Below, piece by piece: positions 1-5,845 of a stretch of 6,046 nt of DNA. Numbering within the stretch: position 1 is the stretch's first letter; every line of letters starts with the position of its first letter. The translations under genes were made by a program, and so were the position numbers. The stretch is from Candidatus Krumholzibacteriota bacterium. Lineage in GTDB: Bacteria; Krumholzibacteriota; Krumholzibacteriia; Krumholzibacteriales; Krumholzibacteriaceae. The notes under the pieces were generated by a model. That model was not told the DNA's origin, searched no databases, and saw only the letters and a list, made by a program, of their open reading frames with translations. Where the stretch lies: the NCBI GenBank assembly GCA_030672805.1, contig DAOVFR010000164.1, positions 1-6,046 of the forward strand, given 5' to 3'.

Positions 1-686
1 GAAAAGCGCCCCGGCTTATCTTTGATCGCATTGGTGAAAGCCCCGGCTTTATATCCGAAAAGCTCCGATTCCAACAGAGTTTCCGGCAGGGCGCCGCAGT
101 TGATCGCGACAAAACGCTTTTCCCGGCGGGGACTTAACTCATGGATGGCACGGGCCAGAAGTTCCTTTCCTGTCCCTGTTTTTCCCTGAATCAATACCGT
201 GCTGTCGCTTTCAGCCACCTGGGGCAGGATGCTGAAAATCTTATGCATGGATGGGCTGCGACTGATCATATCACCCACCTGGAAACGACCATCCAGCTCC
301 TTCCGCAATTCCTCCACCGTGCTCATGTCGCGGAAAGTTTCGACGCCACCCAACTCCTTGCCGTTTTTATCCTTGAGCAGCGAAGTGCACACGACAACCG
401 GGATTCGGCGTTGCTCGCTGTTTACAATGTAAGTAGATGTATCGATAAAGTTTTTACCCAGCTTCATTGTGCGGCGCAAAGCACAATCCCTTTCACACAT
501 GTTGGAACGAAAAACCTCCCGGCAGTGTTTGCCGATGGCTTCCGCCCGGGGAATTCCCGTTATCTCCTCGGCGGCGCGGTTGAATGAGGTAATCTTCCAC
601 TCATGGTCCACCGTGAAAACACCGTCTGAAATGCTTTCCAGAATAACTTCCGTGACGTTGCTCGATATCTTTGCAGACTCTTTCAT
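1..686 (-). CDS. PAS-AAA+ sigma-54-dependent transcriptional activator, N-terminal part (cut by window edge)
   Basis: Enhancer-binding proteins of this family use ATP hydrolysis to remodel sigma-54 RNA polymerase into the open complex. The visible 228 residues contain a PAS sensor domain (about residues 10-125), a short linker, and the start of the AAA+ domain: a Walker A motif GKTGTGKE at 168-175 (usual form GETGTGKE), the INCGAL segment at 195-200, ESELFGYKAG at 206-215 and the sigma-54 contact loop as GAFTNA at 215-220. Walker B, the arginine finger and the C-terminal helix-turn-helix would lie beyond base 1. There is no receiver domain before the PAS, so the input is probably a small ligand or redox cue rather than phosphorylation. 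The PAS holds C55, C64, C68 and C100. ATG at 686-684 is chosen because an in-frame TAG lies four codons upstream (698-696); its Shine-Dalgarno is weak. It is divergent from rpsF. Target genes cannot be deduced here. Confidence 0.93.
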   Translation of the reverse strand, partial: MKESAKISSNVTEVILESISDGVFTVDHEWKITSFNRAAEEITGIPRAEAIGKHCREVFRSNMCERDCALRRTMKLGKNFIDTSTYIVNSEQRRIPVVVCTSLLKDKNGKELGGVETFRDMSTVEELRKELDGRFQVGDMISRSPSMHKIFSILPQVAESDSTVLIQGKTGTGKELLARAIHELSPRREKRFVAINCGALPETLLESELFGYKAGAFTNAIKDKPGRF

Positions 687-793
687 GATGGAAGCCTATT
701 GCCGAAAGTTCACAGGGTGAAATTGAATCGACCTTTCCCGCGGTGAAGCTTAATTGGACTTATAGGTATACACAAGGGAAAATCCGCATTTCT

Positions 794-829
794 CCAATGT
801 CCTTGTTGTCTTCCGGAACAATGGATTGG
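794..829. repeat. Imperfect 36-bp dyad in the divergent intergenic region
   Basis: Arms CCAAT (794-798), CC (801-802) and TTGTT (803-807) pair with AACAA (817-821), GG (823-824) and ATTGG (825-829). That gives twelve base pairs, with GT (799-800) and T822 unpaired and a 9-nt loop that includes part of the palindrome TTCCGGAA (811-818). No T-run follows on either strand, so it is not a typical intrinsic terminator. It sits about 43 bp upstream of the rpsF -35 box and about 108 bp upstream of the regulator's start codon. It could therefore be an operator or activator site for either gene. That role is inference; only the symmetry is seen. Confidence 0.45.
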
Positions 830-847
830 CGGGATAATTCCACCGCC
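828..847. repeat. Small dyad just upstream of the rpsF promoter
   Basis: GGCGG (828-832) is the exact inverted complement of CCGCC (843-847), with a 10-nt AT-rich centre. It overlaps the end of the 36-bp dyad by two bases and ends 24 bp before the -35 box. A five-bp arm can arise by chance in GC-rich DNA. A role as a protein-binding site is only a possibility. Confidence 0.25.
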
Positions 848-871
848 GCACAACCAGACCGAAGACACGGC

Positions 872-900
872 TTGACCTATCAAACCTGATATGATATATT
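872..900 (+). promoter_or_regulatory. Sigma-70-type promoter of the rpsF operon
   Basis: TTGACC (872-877) matches five of six bases of the -35 consensus and TATATT (895-900) five of six of the -10 consensus. The spacer is the ideal 17 nt. TGA at 892-894 adds an extended -10 element. Transcription should start near 906-908, giving a leader of about 107 nt before rpsF. Near-consensus elements fit the strong expression needed for ribosomal proteins. No other promoter of this quality is visible on the plus strand between genes downstream, so it probably serves the whole gene run. Confidence 0.8.
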
Positions 901-907
901 GCTCCAT

Positions 908-944
908 CCGCCGGAACCACGCCCGGGCGACCGGGAAAAGGCGG
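908..944 (+). promoter_or_regulatory. 5' leader stem-loop with GNRA tetraloop
   Basis: CCGCC (908-912) can pair with GGCGG (940-944). Inside it, CCCGG (922-926) pairs with CCGGG (931-935) around the loop GCGA, a GNRA tetraloop. It would form right at the predicted 5' end of the transcript. Such a structure may protect the mRNA end or act as part of the regulatory leader. The pairings are read directly; the function is inferred. Confidence 0.45.
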
Positions 945-949
945 TTATA

Positions 950-1002
950 TCCCTACTTTCCCGGGGATAGGCTCCGAGGAAAGTCGATACAGTCCGAAGG
1001 GA
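950..1002 (+). promoter_or_regulatory. Candidate S6:S18-binding rpsF leader that pairs the Shine-Dalgarno
   Basis: Two adjoining helices can form. The outer one is UCCCU (950-954) with AGGGA (998-1002). The inner one is ACUUUCC (955-961) with GGAAAGU (978-984), extended by CGG (962-964) with CCG (974-976) past one bulged A977. Between the two 3' strands lies a 13-nt bulge (985-997) that contains CCG at 994-996. The outer helix covers most of the rpsF Shine-Dalgarno GGGAGG (999-1004). An S6:S18 complex is known to bind leaders of rpsF operons through a CCG-containing bulge resembling its 16S rRNA site, and this layout fits that from memory. Binding would stabilise the helix and block translation of rpsF. 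An alternative hairpin, UAUCCC (948-953) with GGGAUA (964-969), is mutually exclusive and would free the Shine-Dalgarno. Confidence 0.6.
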
Positions 1003-1013
1003 GGAAATTGCAT

Positions 1014-1346
1014 ATGCGTGACTACGAGTGTGTGTACATACTAATTCCTGCTCTTGAAGAACCTGCCATAAAGGAAAAAGCGGAACGATTCTCCGAAATC
1101 ATCACATCGCGGAAAGGGACCGTCTATTCAGTTGACCACTGGGGAAAGCGCAGGCTTGCCTTTACGATCAAGAAGGCACATGAAGGATTATACACGCTGC
1201 TCCGGTTCTCCGCCGATAACGATATCCTGACCGAACTGAACAGGGTGTTCAAGTACGACGATATGGTTCTCCGCCACATGATCGTCCAGGGCGAGAAGCC
1301 GGACGTTCCGGCGGCCGATACAACCGAACAGACATCCGCCGAGTAG
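1014..1346 (+). CDS. rpsF: Small ribosomal subunit protein S6
   Basis: S6 (bS6) binds 16S rRNA of the platform as a heterodimer with S18. The 110-residue product opens with the family's YECVYIL strand, has the conserved WGKRRLAF block at 43-50, GLYTLLRF at 58-65, and ELNRVFKYDDMVLRH at 74-88, which ends in the typical LRH. Length is in the normal range; the last 18 or so residues (GEKPDVP onwards) form an acidic, probably disordered tail. ATG at 1014 is preceded by Shine-Dalgarno GGGAGG (999-1004) with 9-nt spacing. The reading frame is open further upstream to 891, but that extension lies over the promoter and leader and has no S6 similarity. First gene of the operon, 17 nt before rpsR, with no ssb or priB between. 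Confidence 0.97.
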   Translation: MRDYECVYILIPALEEPAIKEKAERFSEIITSRKGTVYSVDHWGKRRLAFTIKKAHEGLYTLLRFSADNDILTELNRVFKYDDMVLRHMIVQGEKPDVPAADTTEQTSAE

Positions 1347-1363
1347 AAACGGGAGGGAGTGCA

Positions 1364-1612
1364 TTGATTAGAAAGAAGAAGAAGGTCAAGGAAAAGAAAA
1401 TGACGAACAAGCCCTGCAGGTTCTGCATGGATGACATCGAGATCGATTACAAGAACACGATCTTGCTGCGCAGGTTCGTCACGGACCGCGGGAAGATCAC
1501 CCCGCGCAGGATTACTGGGACGTGTGCCCGGCATCAACGGCGGGTAGCCGCGGCGGTCAAGCGTGCGAGATTCATCGCACTGCTCCCGTACGTCAAGGTA
1601 TACTACCGCTAG
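1364..1612 (+). CDS. rpsR: Small ribosomal subunit protein S18, zinc-ligand form, TTG start
   Basis: S18 (bS18) pairs with S6 in the 30S platform. The core reads IDYKNTILLRRFV (27-39), RGKITPRRITGT (42-53) and VKRARFIALLPY, all family hallmarks. C18-x2-C21 and C54-x2-H57 form a likely zinc site; S18 is known in versions with and without such ligands. The start is taken as TTG at 1364: a strong GGGAGGGAG (1351-1359) sits before it and gives 82 residues with the usual basic N-terminal arm (IRKKKKVKEKK). ATG at 1400 is the alternative, with AAGGA in front of it, giving 70 residues that begin five residues before the first cysteine. Both keep the core; I prefer TTG because of the Shine-Dalgarno and the basic arm. 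Confidence 0.95.
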   Translation: MIRKKKKVKEKKMTNKPCRFCMDDIEIDYKNTILLRRFVTDRGKITPRRITGTCARHQRRVAAAVKRARFIALLPYVKVYYR

Positions 1613-1621
1613 GGGGGGATC

Positions 1622-2065
1622 ATGGAGATAATTCTCAAATCCAGAGTAGAAGGTCTTGGTGAGCGCGGCGACCTCGTGAAGGTCAGGGATGGATACGCAC
1701 GCAATTATCTGCTGCCGAAAAAAATTGCCGTTCCCGCCACGGATGCGTACAGGAAATTGATTGGTGAAGAGAACCGTCTGCAGATCGTCAGGGACGAGAG
1801 GGAGAAACGCGATCTTCAGACGGTTGCCGAAAAGATAAAAGACCTCTCATGCACGATCGTCGTACAGGCCGGTGAAGAAGACAAGCTGTACGGTTCGGTC
1901 AGTGCGAACGACATCGCCGAGGCGATCACGAAACAGGGTTTCGAGATCGATCACAAGCAGGTAATCCTTGGGAACCCGATAAAGGTGCTGGGGGTGTACA
2001 CCGTCCACATCAGGCTCCATCGCGAGGTAGAGGTTCCCGTGAAGGTCTGGGTGGTGAAAGAATAG
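1622..2065 (+). CDS. rplI: Large ribosomal subunit protein L9
   Basis: L9 (bL9) binds 23S rRNA near the L1 stalk with its N-terminal domain and reaches outward with its C-terminal domain; it helps frame maintenance. The 147-residue product has the N-terminal signature GLGERGDLVKVRDGYARNYL (11-30) followed by LPKKIAVPAT, a long charged connecting helix (about 41-76), and a C-terminal domain with DKLYGSVSANDIAEAI and HIRLHREVEVPVKVWV. Length is normal for the family. The gene starts 9 nt after rpsR stops. The ribosome site is a run of seven G (1612-1618) that overlaps the last base of the rpsR stop codon and lies only 3 nt from ATG, which suggests translational coupling with rpsR. Confidence 0.97.
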   Translation: MEIILKSRVEGLGERGDLVKVRDGYARNYLLPKKIAVPATDAYRKLIGEENRLQIVRDEREKRDLQTVAEKIKDLSCTIVVQAGEEDKLYGSVSANDIAEAITKQGFEIDHKQVILGNPIKVLGVYTVHIRLHREVEVPVKVWVVKE

Positions 2066-2081
2066 AAGGACGGAGGAACAG

Positions 2082-2087
2082 AGGAGG
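2082..2087 (+). promoter_or_regulatory. Ribosome binding site that decides the manB start
   Basis: AGGAGG, a near-perfect anti-16S match, lies exactly 6 nt before ATT at 2094. A second GGAGG at 2072-2076 has no start codon in the manB frame at suitable distance. The strong site supports ATT at 2094 over the second ATT at 2100 (12-nt spacing) or the distant GTG at 2169. Confidence 0.7.
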
Positions 2088-2093
2088 GTTACC

Positions 2094-3467
2094 ATTCATA
2101 TTCCGGAAACGATTTTCAGGGAATACGATATTCGCGGAATCGTCGGTGAGGATCTGACCGAGGAAAATGTGAGGCGGCTCGGGCTGGCAATCGCGGCGAC
2201 TTTCGCAAGAGAAGGAATCGACCGCACCGTTGTTGGCAGGGATGTCCGTTCGAGCAGCGAGCCGTTTTTCAAGGCGATAGCGGACGGGTTGAGCAAGGGC
2301 GGCGTTCACATCATTGATATTGGCGTCGTACCGACACCTGTCCTCTACTTCGCTGCGAGGAAATGGAATATCAAGGGCGGGGTGATGATCACGGCGAGTC
2401 ATAATCCGCCCGAGTTCAACGGTTTCAAGGTGATTCGCGGTGAAGGAACAATATACGGCGACGACATCAGGGAGCTTCATACGGTCATGGGACATGACCT
2501 GTACTCGGAGGGCCAAGGAACGATCGAGACGAAGGATGCCGTCACGGAGTACATCGATTACCTCACGGAGAACCTTGATATCGCACGTCCCGTCGGGTTC
2601 GCCGCCGACGGCGGAAACGGAACGACCGGTATCGTGTTTTCGAGACTCTTCTCGAAGCTCGGTCAGGAGCCGGTCGAGCTGTTCATGGAACCGGATGGAT
2701 CTTTCCCGAACCATCATCCCGATCCCACCGTCGAGAAGAACCTCGCCGATCTCAAAAATGCAGTGCTTGAAAAGGGACTCGAGCTCGGCATAGGATTCGA
2801 CGGTGATTCCGACAGGATCGGGATCATCGATGAAAAAGGAGAGGTACTGTGGGGTGACAGGCTGCTTGCCCTCTTTTCGAGGGACGTGATCGCCAGGAAT
2901 CCCGGAACCGCCGTGATATTCGAGGTAAAGTGTTCGCAGAGCCTTGAGGAGGATATCACGCGGTCCGGCGGCAGGCCGATCATGTGGAAGACCGGACATT
3001 CACTGATCAAGAAAAAGATGCGTGACGAGAAGGCGTTGCTCGCCGGGGAGATGAGTGGTCACATATTTTTCGCCGACCGTTATTTCGGATTCGACGACGC
3101 GATATACGCAGCTTGCCGGCTTCTCGAGCTCATCTCCCGCAGTGACAGGTCACTGAGCCGGATGCTCGAGGACCTGCCGAAGTACGAGAGCACGCCGGAG
3201 ATCAGGCTTGCATGTGAGGACGAACGGAAATTCGACGTCGTACGCGAGATCAGGGATCATTTCAAGAAAACAAACAGCGTGATCGACGTCGATGGAGCAC
3301 GGGTGCGGTTCGATAACGGATGGGGCCTGGTCCGTGCTTCCAACACACAGCCGGTTCTCGTGCTGCGGTTCGAGGCCCGTTCGAAGGAAGCCATGAAGTC
3401 AATCCGGCAAACCATGGCTGATGTACTGGGACGGTATATCGATGTCTCGGGATTGTTCGAAGAGTGA
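2094..3467 (+). CDS. manB: Phosphomannomutase/phosphoglucomutase, apparent ATT start
   Basis: Alpha-D-phosphohexomutase family; interconverts mannose-6-P and mannose-1-P (often glucose phosphates too) through a phosphoserine. Counting from ATT at 2094, the 457-residue protein has the N-terminal IFREYDIRG (7-15), the active-site TASHNP with S102 (codon 2397-2399), the metal loop DGDSDR (236-241), the sugar loop GEMSGH (318-323) and the phosphate-binding RASNTQP (414-420). All four catalytic regions are intact and the length is typical. The start is the oddity. Between the in-frame stop at 2055-2057 and the N-terminal motif there is no ATG, GTG, TTG or CTG. ATT at 2094 follows AGGAGG (2082-2087) with 6-nt spacing, while the first canonical start, GTG at 2169, would remove the FREYDIRG segment. 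It lies 28 nt after rplI and before manC, which favours the mannose pathway; pgm-like use is possible. Confidence 0.92.
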   Translation: MHIPETIFREYDIRGIVGEDLTEENVRRLGLAIAATFAREGIDRTVVGRDVRSSSEPFFKAIADGLSKGGVHIIDIGVVPTPVLYFAARKWNIKGGVMITASHNPPEFNGFKVIRGEGTIYGDDIRELHTVMGHDLYSEGQGTIETKDAVTEYIDYLTENLDIARPVGFAADGGNGTTGIVFSRLFSKLGQEPVELFMEPDGSFPNHHPDPTVEKNLADLKNAVLEKGLELGIGFDGDSDRIGIIDEKGEVLWGDRLLALFSRDVIARNPGTAVIFEVKCSQSLEEDITRSGGRPIMWKTGHSLIKKKMRDEKALLAGEMSGHIFFADRYFGFDDAIYAACRLLELISRSDRSLSRMLEDLPKYESTPEIRLACEDERKFDVVREIRDHFKKTNSVIDVDGARVRFDNGWGLVRASNTQPVLVLRFEARSKEAMKSIRQTMADVLGRYIDVSGLFEE

Positions 3468-3525
3468 CGAGGCCGGCCGTAACGCCAGTTCCGGTGGACG
3501 CAAATTCAGGGACCGGGGGAGCGAG

Positions 3526-4596
3526 ATGTTCGCAGTGATTCTTGCGGGTGGAAAGGGGAAGCGGTTCTGGCCGTACAGCCGGGCCGGAACACCGAAACAG
3601 TTTCTGGATATCACCGGCAAGGGAAGCATGCTCTCTCTGACATTCTCCCGGATTTCACGGTTCATACCGGAGGAGCGGATTCTCATTCTTACCGTCAGTG
3701 AGCAGCTCGAACGTATCAGGGAAGAGCTGCCGGGACTTCCCCCAGGCAACATTTTTTCCGAACCTGCGGGACGCAACACAGCACCGTCCCTTGCCGTTGC
3801 AGCCGCAATGGTCCGCGCGCGCGGGGAGGACGGGCCGATCCTGTGCTGCCCCGCAGATCACCTTGTCGGCAGCGGCGATGCCTTTCGGGAGCTTGTCACC
3901 GCCGCCGGGGAACTGGCTTCGGACCGTGACGCGCTTGTCACGTTCGGAATCAAGCCGAACAGGCCGGCCACCGGGTACGGGTATATCGAGGCGGGATCGT
4001 GTGTGGCCGAGGTGAGCGGGCAGCGGTTCCTCGAGGTGCTCCGGTTCCACGAGAAACCGGACATCGAAGCTGCAGAAGGGTACGTGGCGAGGGATAACTT
4101 CTATTGGAACAGCGGGATATTTGCATGGAGGCCGTCCGTGTTTCTTTCCGAATGGGAGCGGCATCTTCCCGGGGGGCGGGAACCGCTGGCCAGGATCGCC
4201 GGCGTTCTCGGCCGGCCGGGCGAGAGAGAAACCATCGAACGGGAATATCCGCTCATGCCCTCCGTATCGGTCGATTATGGAATTCTCGAGAAATCGGATG
4301 CTGTCGTGGTTGCTCCTGCCAGCCTCGAATGGAATGATGTCGGTTCCTGGGACGCGCTCTTCGATATCCTGCCTGCCGACAGTGATGGAAACGTTGCAAC
4401 GGGAGAGCTCGAGGCGTTCGATTCGCGTGGGAACCTGTTCTTCAATCCAAACGGCATGACGGCCGCGGTTGGTGTCGAGGATACGATCGTTGTTGTTCGC
4501 GATGGCATCGTGCTCGTATGCAGGCGCGGGCAGAGCGAGCGGATCAAGGAGTTTACAAAAATGTTGGAAGAGAAGGGTAGAAGCAATCTGCTTTGA
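3526..4596 (+). CDS. manC: Mannose-1-phosphate guanylyltransferase (GDP-mannose pyrophosphorylase)
   Basis: Makes GDP-mannose from mannose-1-phosphate and GTP in the cytosol; the product feeds mannosylated surface polysaccharides and GDP-fucose or GDP-rhamnose routes. The 356-residue protein is of the short, single-function type, lacking the C-terminal isomerase domain of bifunctional AlgA/ManC. It opens with VILAGGKGKRFWPYSR (4-19) and PKQF (23-26), the nucleotide-binding signature. Then come EPAGRNTAPS (79-88), PADH (109-112), ATGYGYIE (148-155), FHEKPD (174-179), FYWNSGIFAWR (192-202), VDYGILEK (249-256) and EWNDVGSWDAL (268-278). ATG at 3526 is chosen because the Rossmann motif begins at residue 4 and GGGGGA (3515-3520) precedes it. 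Open frame continues upstream over the manB end but is not part of the family. The 58-nt gap after manB shows no terminator. Confidence 0.96.
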   Translation: MFAVILAGGKGKRFWPYSRAGTPKQFLDITGKGSMLSLTFSRISRFIPEERILILTVSEQLERIREELPGLPPGNIFSEPAGRNTAPSLAVAAAMVRARGEDGPILCCPADHLVGSGDAFRELVTAAGELASDRDALVTFGIKPNRPATGYGYIEAGSCVAEVSGQRFLEVLRFHEKPDIEAAEGYVARDNFYWNSGIFAWRPSVFLSEWERHLPGGREPLARIAGVLGRPGERETIEREYPLMPSVSVDYGILEKSDAVVVAPASLEWNDVGSWDALFDILPADSDGNVATGELEAFDSRGNLFFNPNGMTAAVGVEDTIVVVRDGIVLVCRRGQSERIKEFTKMLEEKGRSNLL

Positions 4597-4621
4597 CCCT
4601 GAACATGGCGAGGAGGTTGCA

Positions 4622-5830
4622 ATGTTCAAGAGGATCGCTGTGATCTGCACGTTATTGACCGTTGCTTTGTTACTGATATACGGCTGCTCGAAGGATGAAC
4701 AGATTCAGGTCAACAAGGGATTGGCTGCAAGGGTGGGGGATGTGAAAATATCCGAGAAGAAGGTAGATATCAAGTTCGACCGGCTTCCTCCAAACGAGCA
4801 GGACAAATACAAGGGACTCGAGGGAAGGGTAAAATTCGTCAAAGCGATCATTGATGAACAGATTATGTACCAGGAGGCAATCGAGAGGAAGATCCATCTT
4901 ATCGACGACGTCGAGGAAATACTCGAACAGAACAGGATCAACAGCCTGCTTGCCGAGTATTACAAACGGGAAATCATCGATAAGATAGAGATCGGCGAAG
5001 AGGAATCCCGCTCGTATTATGATGAGAACCATGAGCAGTTCATCACGAAGGCACTGATGAAGGCCCAGCATATTTTTTCGGAGGACCGGGCGAAGTGTGA
5101 AAAATGGAAGAAACGGCTTGATGGAGGGGAATCGTTCAACAAGATCGCCAAGGAGGAATCAGAGGACCTTGTGACAGGTCCAAACCTTGGCAATCTCGGG
5201 TATTTCAACCCAGACGGGTACATTAACTGGGTCGGGTATTCCGACAAATTCGGCACCGCGGTCGAGAAGTACGAACCGGGGGAGATCACCGATATCATCG
5301 AGTTCGAGAAGGGATTCTCCATAGTCAAGATCAACGAGAAGGTCCCGGCCAGGCTTCAGGAGTTTTCCGAGGTAGAGGTCCGGATCCTGGAGAAGCTGCG
5401 CGGGCAGAGAGCCAAGGAAGCATACGATGCAATGCTGATCAAACTGAGAAAGAAGTACAAGCCGATCAACTATGTCCGTGAACAGATGCTCAAAGCTACG
5501 CGGAGCCCCGAGCAGCTCTGGGAAATGGCACAGATGGAAAATGATCCAAACGACCGGATCCGGTTCTATGCCGAGATTGCAAGACGATACGAGAATCACA
5601 AGTATGCCCCGATGGCCCTGTTCATGGTCGGTTTCGTATACGCCGAGGACCTGCAGGACCTCACATGGGCGCACAGGAACTTCCAGGCTGTTATCGACAA
5701 GTATCCCGATAACGAGATAGCGAAATCAGCGCAGTGGATGATTGATAATCTCTATAAAAAGCATCCGAGGCTGGATTCGTTCAAGAGTATGCAGAAAGCA
5801 ATGGAGCAGGAGGAAACAGGGAACCAGTAA
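4622..5830 (+). CDS. Lipoprotein with parvulin-type PpiC domain and C-terminal TPR-like repeat
   Basis: Probably an envelope foldase or chaperone of the SurA/PrsA type. The 402-residue product has a signal peptide with basic MFKR, a hydrophobic stretch (5-20) and a lipobox ending in YGC, so C22 would be lipidated; serine follows, with no Asp at +2. Residues about 30-135 are a helical SurA-N-like region (VKFVKAIIDEQIMYQEA). The parvulin domain is about 143-240, with QHIF (149-152), GESFNKIAKEES (169-180), LGNLGYF (189-195) and GEITDIIEFEKGFSIVKI. The usual HII near its end is SIV (S233), so one active-site histidine is missing. Residues about 312-380 form TPR-like helices (ALFMVGFVYAED, then FQAVIDKYPDNEIA). 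ATG at 4622 has AGGAGG (4611-4616) 5 nt before it. It starts 25 nt after manC. Confidence 0.88.
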   Translation: MFKRIAVICTLLTVALLLIYGCSKDEQIQVNKGLAARVGDVKISEKKVDIKFDRLPPNEQDKYKGLEGRVKFVKAIIDEQIMYQEAIERKIHLIDDVEEILEQNRINSLLAEYYKREIIDKIEIGEEESRSYYDENHEQFITKALMKAQHIFSEDRAKCEKWKKRLDGGESFNKIAKEESEDLVTGPNLGNLGYFNPDGYINWVGYSDKFGTAVEKYEPGEITDIIEFEKGFSIVKINEKVPARLQEFSEVEVRILEKLRGQRAKEAYDAMLIKLRKKYKPINYVREQMLKATRSPEQLWEMAQMENDPNDRIRFYAEIARRYENHKYAPMALFMVGFVYAEDLQDLTWAHRNFQAVIDKYPDNEIAKSAQWMIDNLYKKHPRLDSFKSMQKAMEQEETGNQ

Positions 5831-5845
5831 AGGAGTCACGGGCAC

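Noticed and set aside
141..587. A 148-codon plus-strand frame in the left part
   Set aside because: It is antisense to the PAS-AAA+ gene, whose minus-strand frame carries clear Walker A and GAFT motifs.
891..1013. Upstream extension of the rpsF frame
   Set aside because: It overlaps the -10 box and structured leader, has no S6 similarity, and the ATG at 1014 has a proper ribosome site.
2010..2999. A 329-codon open frame on the minus strand across manB
   Set aside because: It lies opposite a fully supported mutase gene, its product has no recognisable motif, and long antisense frames are expected in GC-rich coding DNA.
3470..3479. GGCCGGCC palindrome between manB and manC as a terminator
   Set aside because: It has no loop and no following T-run; it is simply a GC-rich palindrome.
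3421..3525. Earlier ATG codons in the manC frame
   Set aside because: They overlap the end of manB and would place 35 unrelated residues before the nucleotide-binding motif that normally starts the protein.
3655..4650. A 331-codon open frame on the minus strand across manC
   Set aside because: It is the shadow of manC; low-complexity, arginine- and proline-rich product with no domain signal.
4655..4682. TTGACC, 16-nt spacer, TATACG resembling a promoter
   Set aside because: It lies inside the signal-peptide codons of the lipoprotein gene, where leucine- and valine-rich coding makes such matches likely, and no gene start follows.
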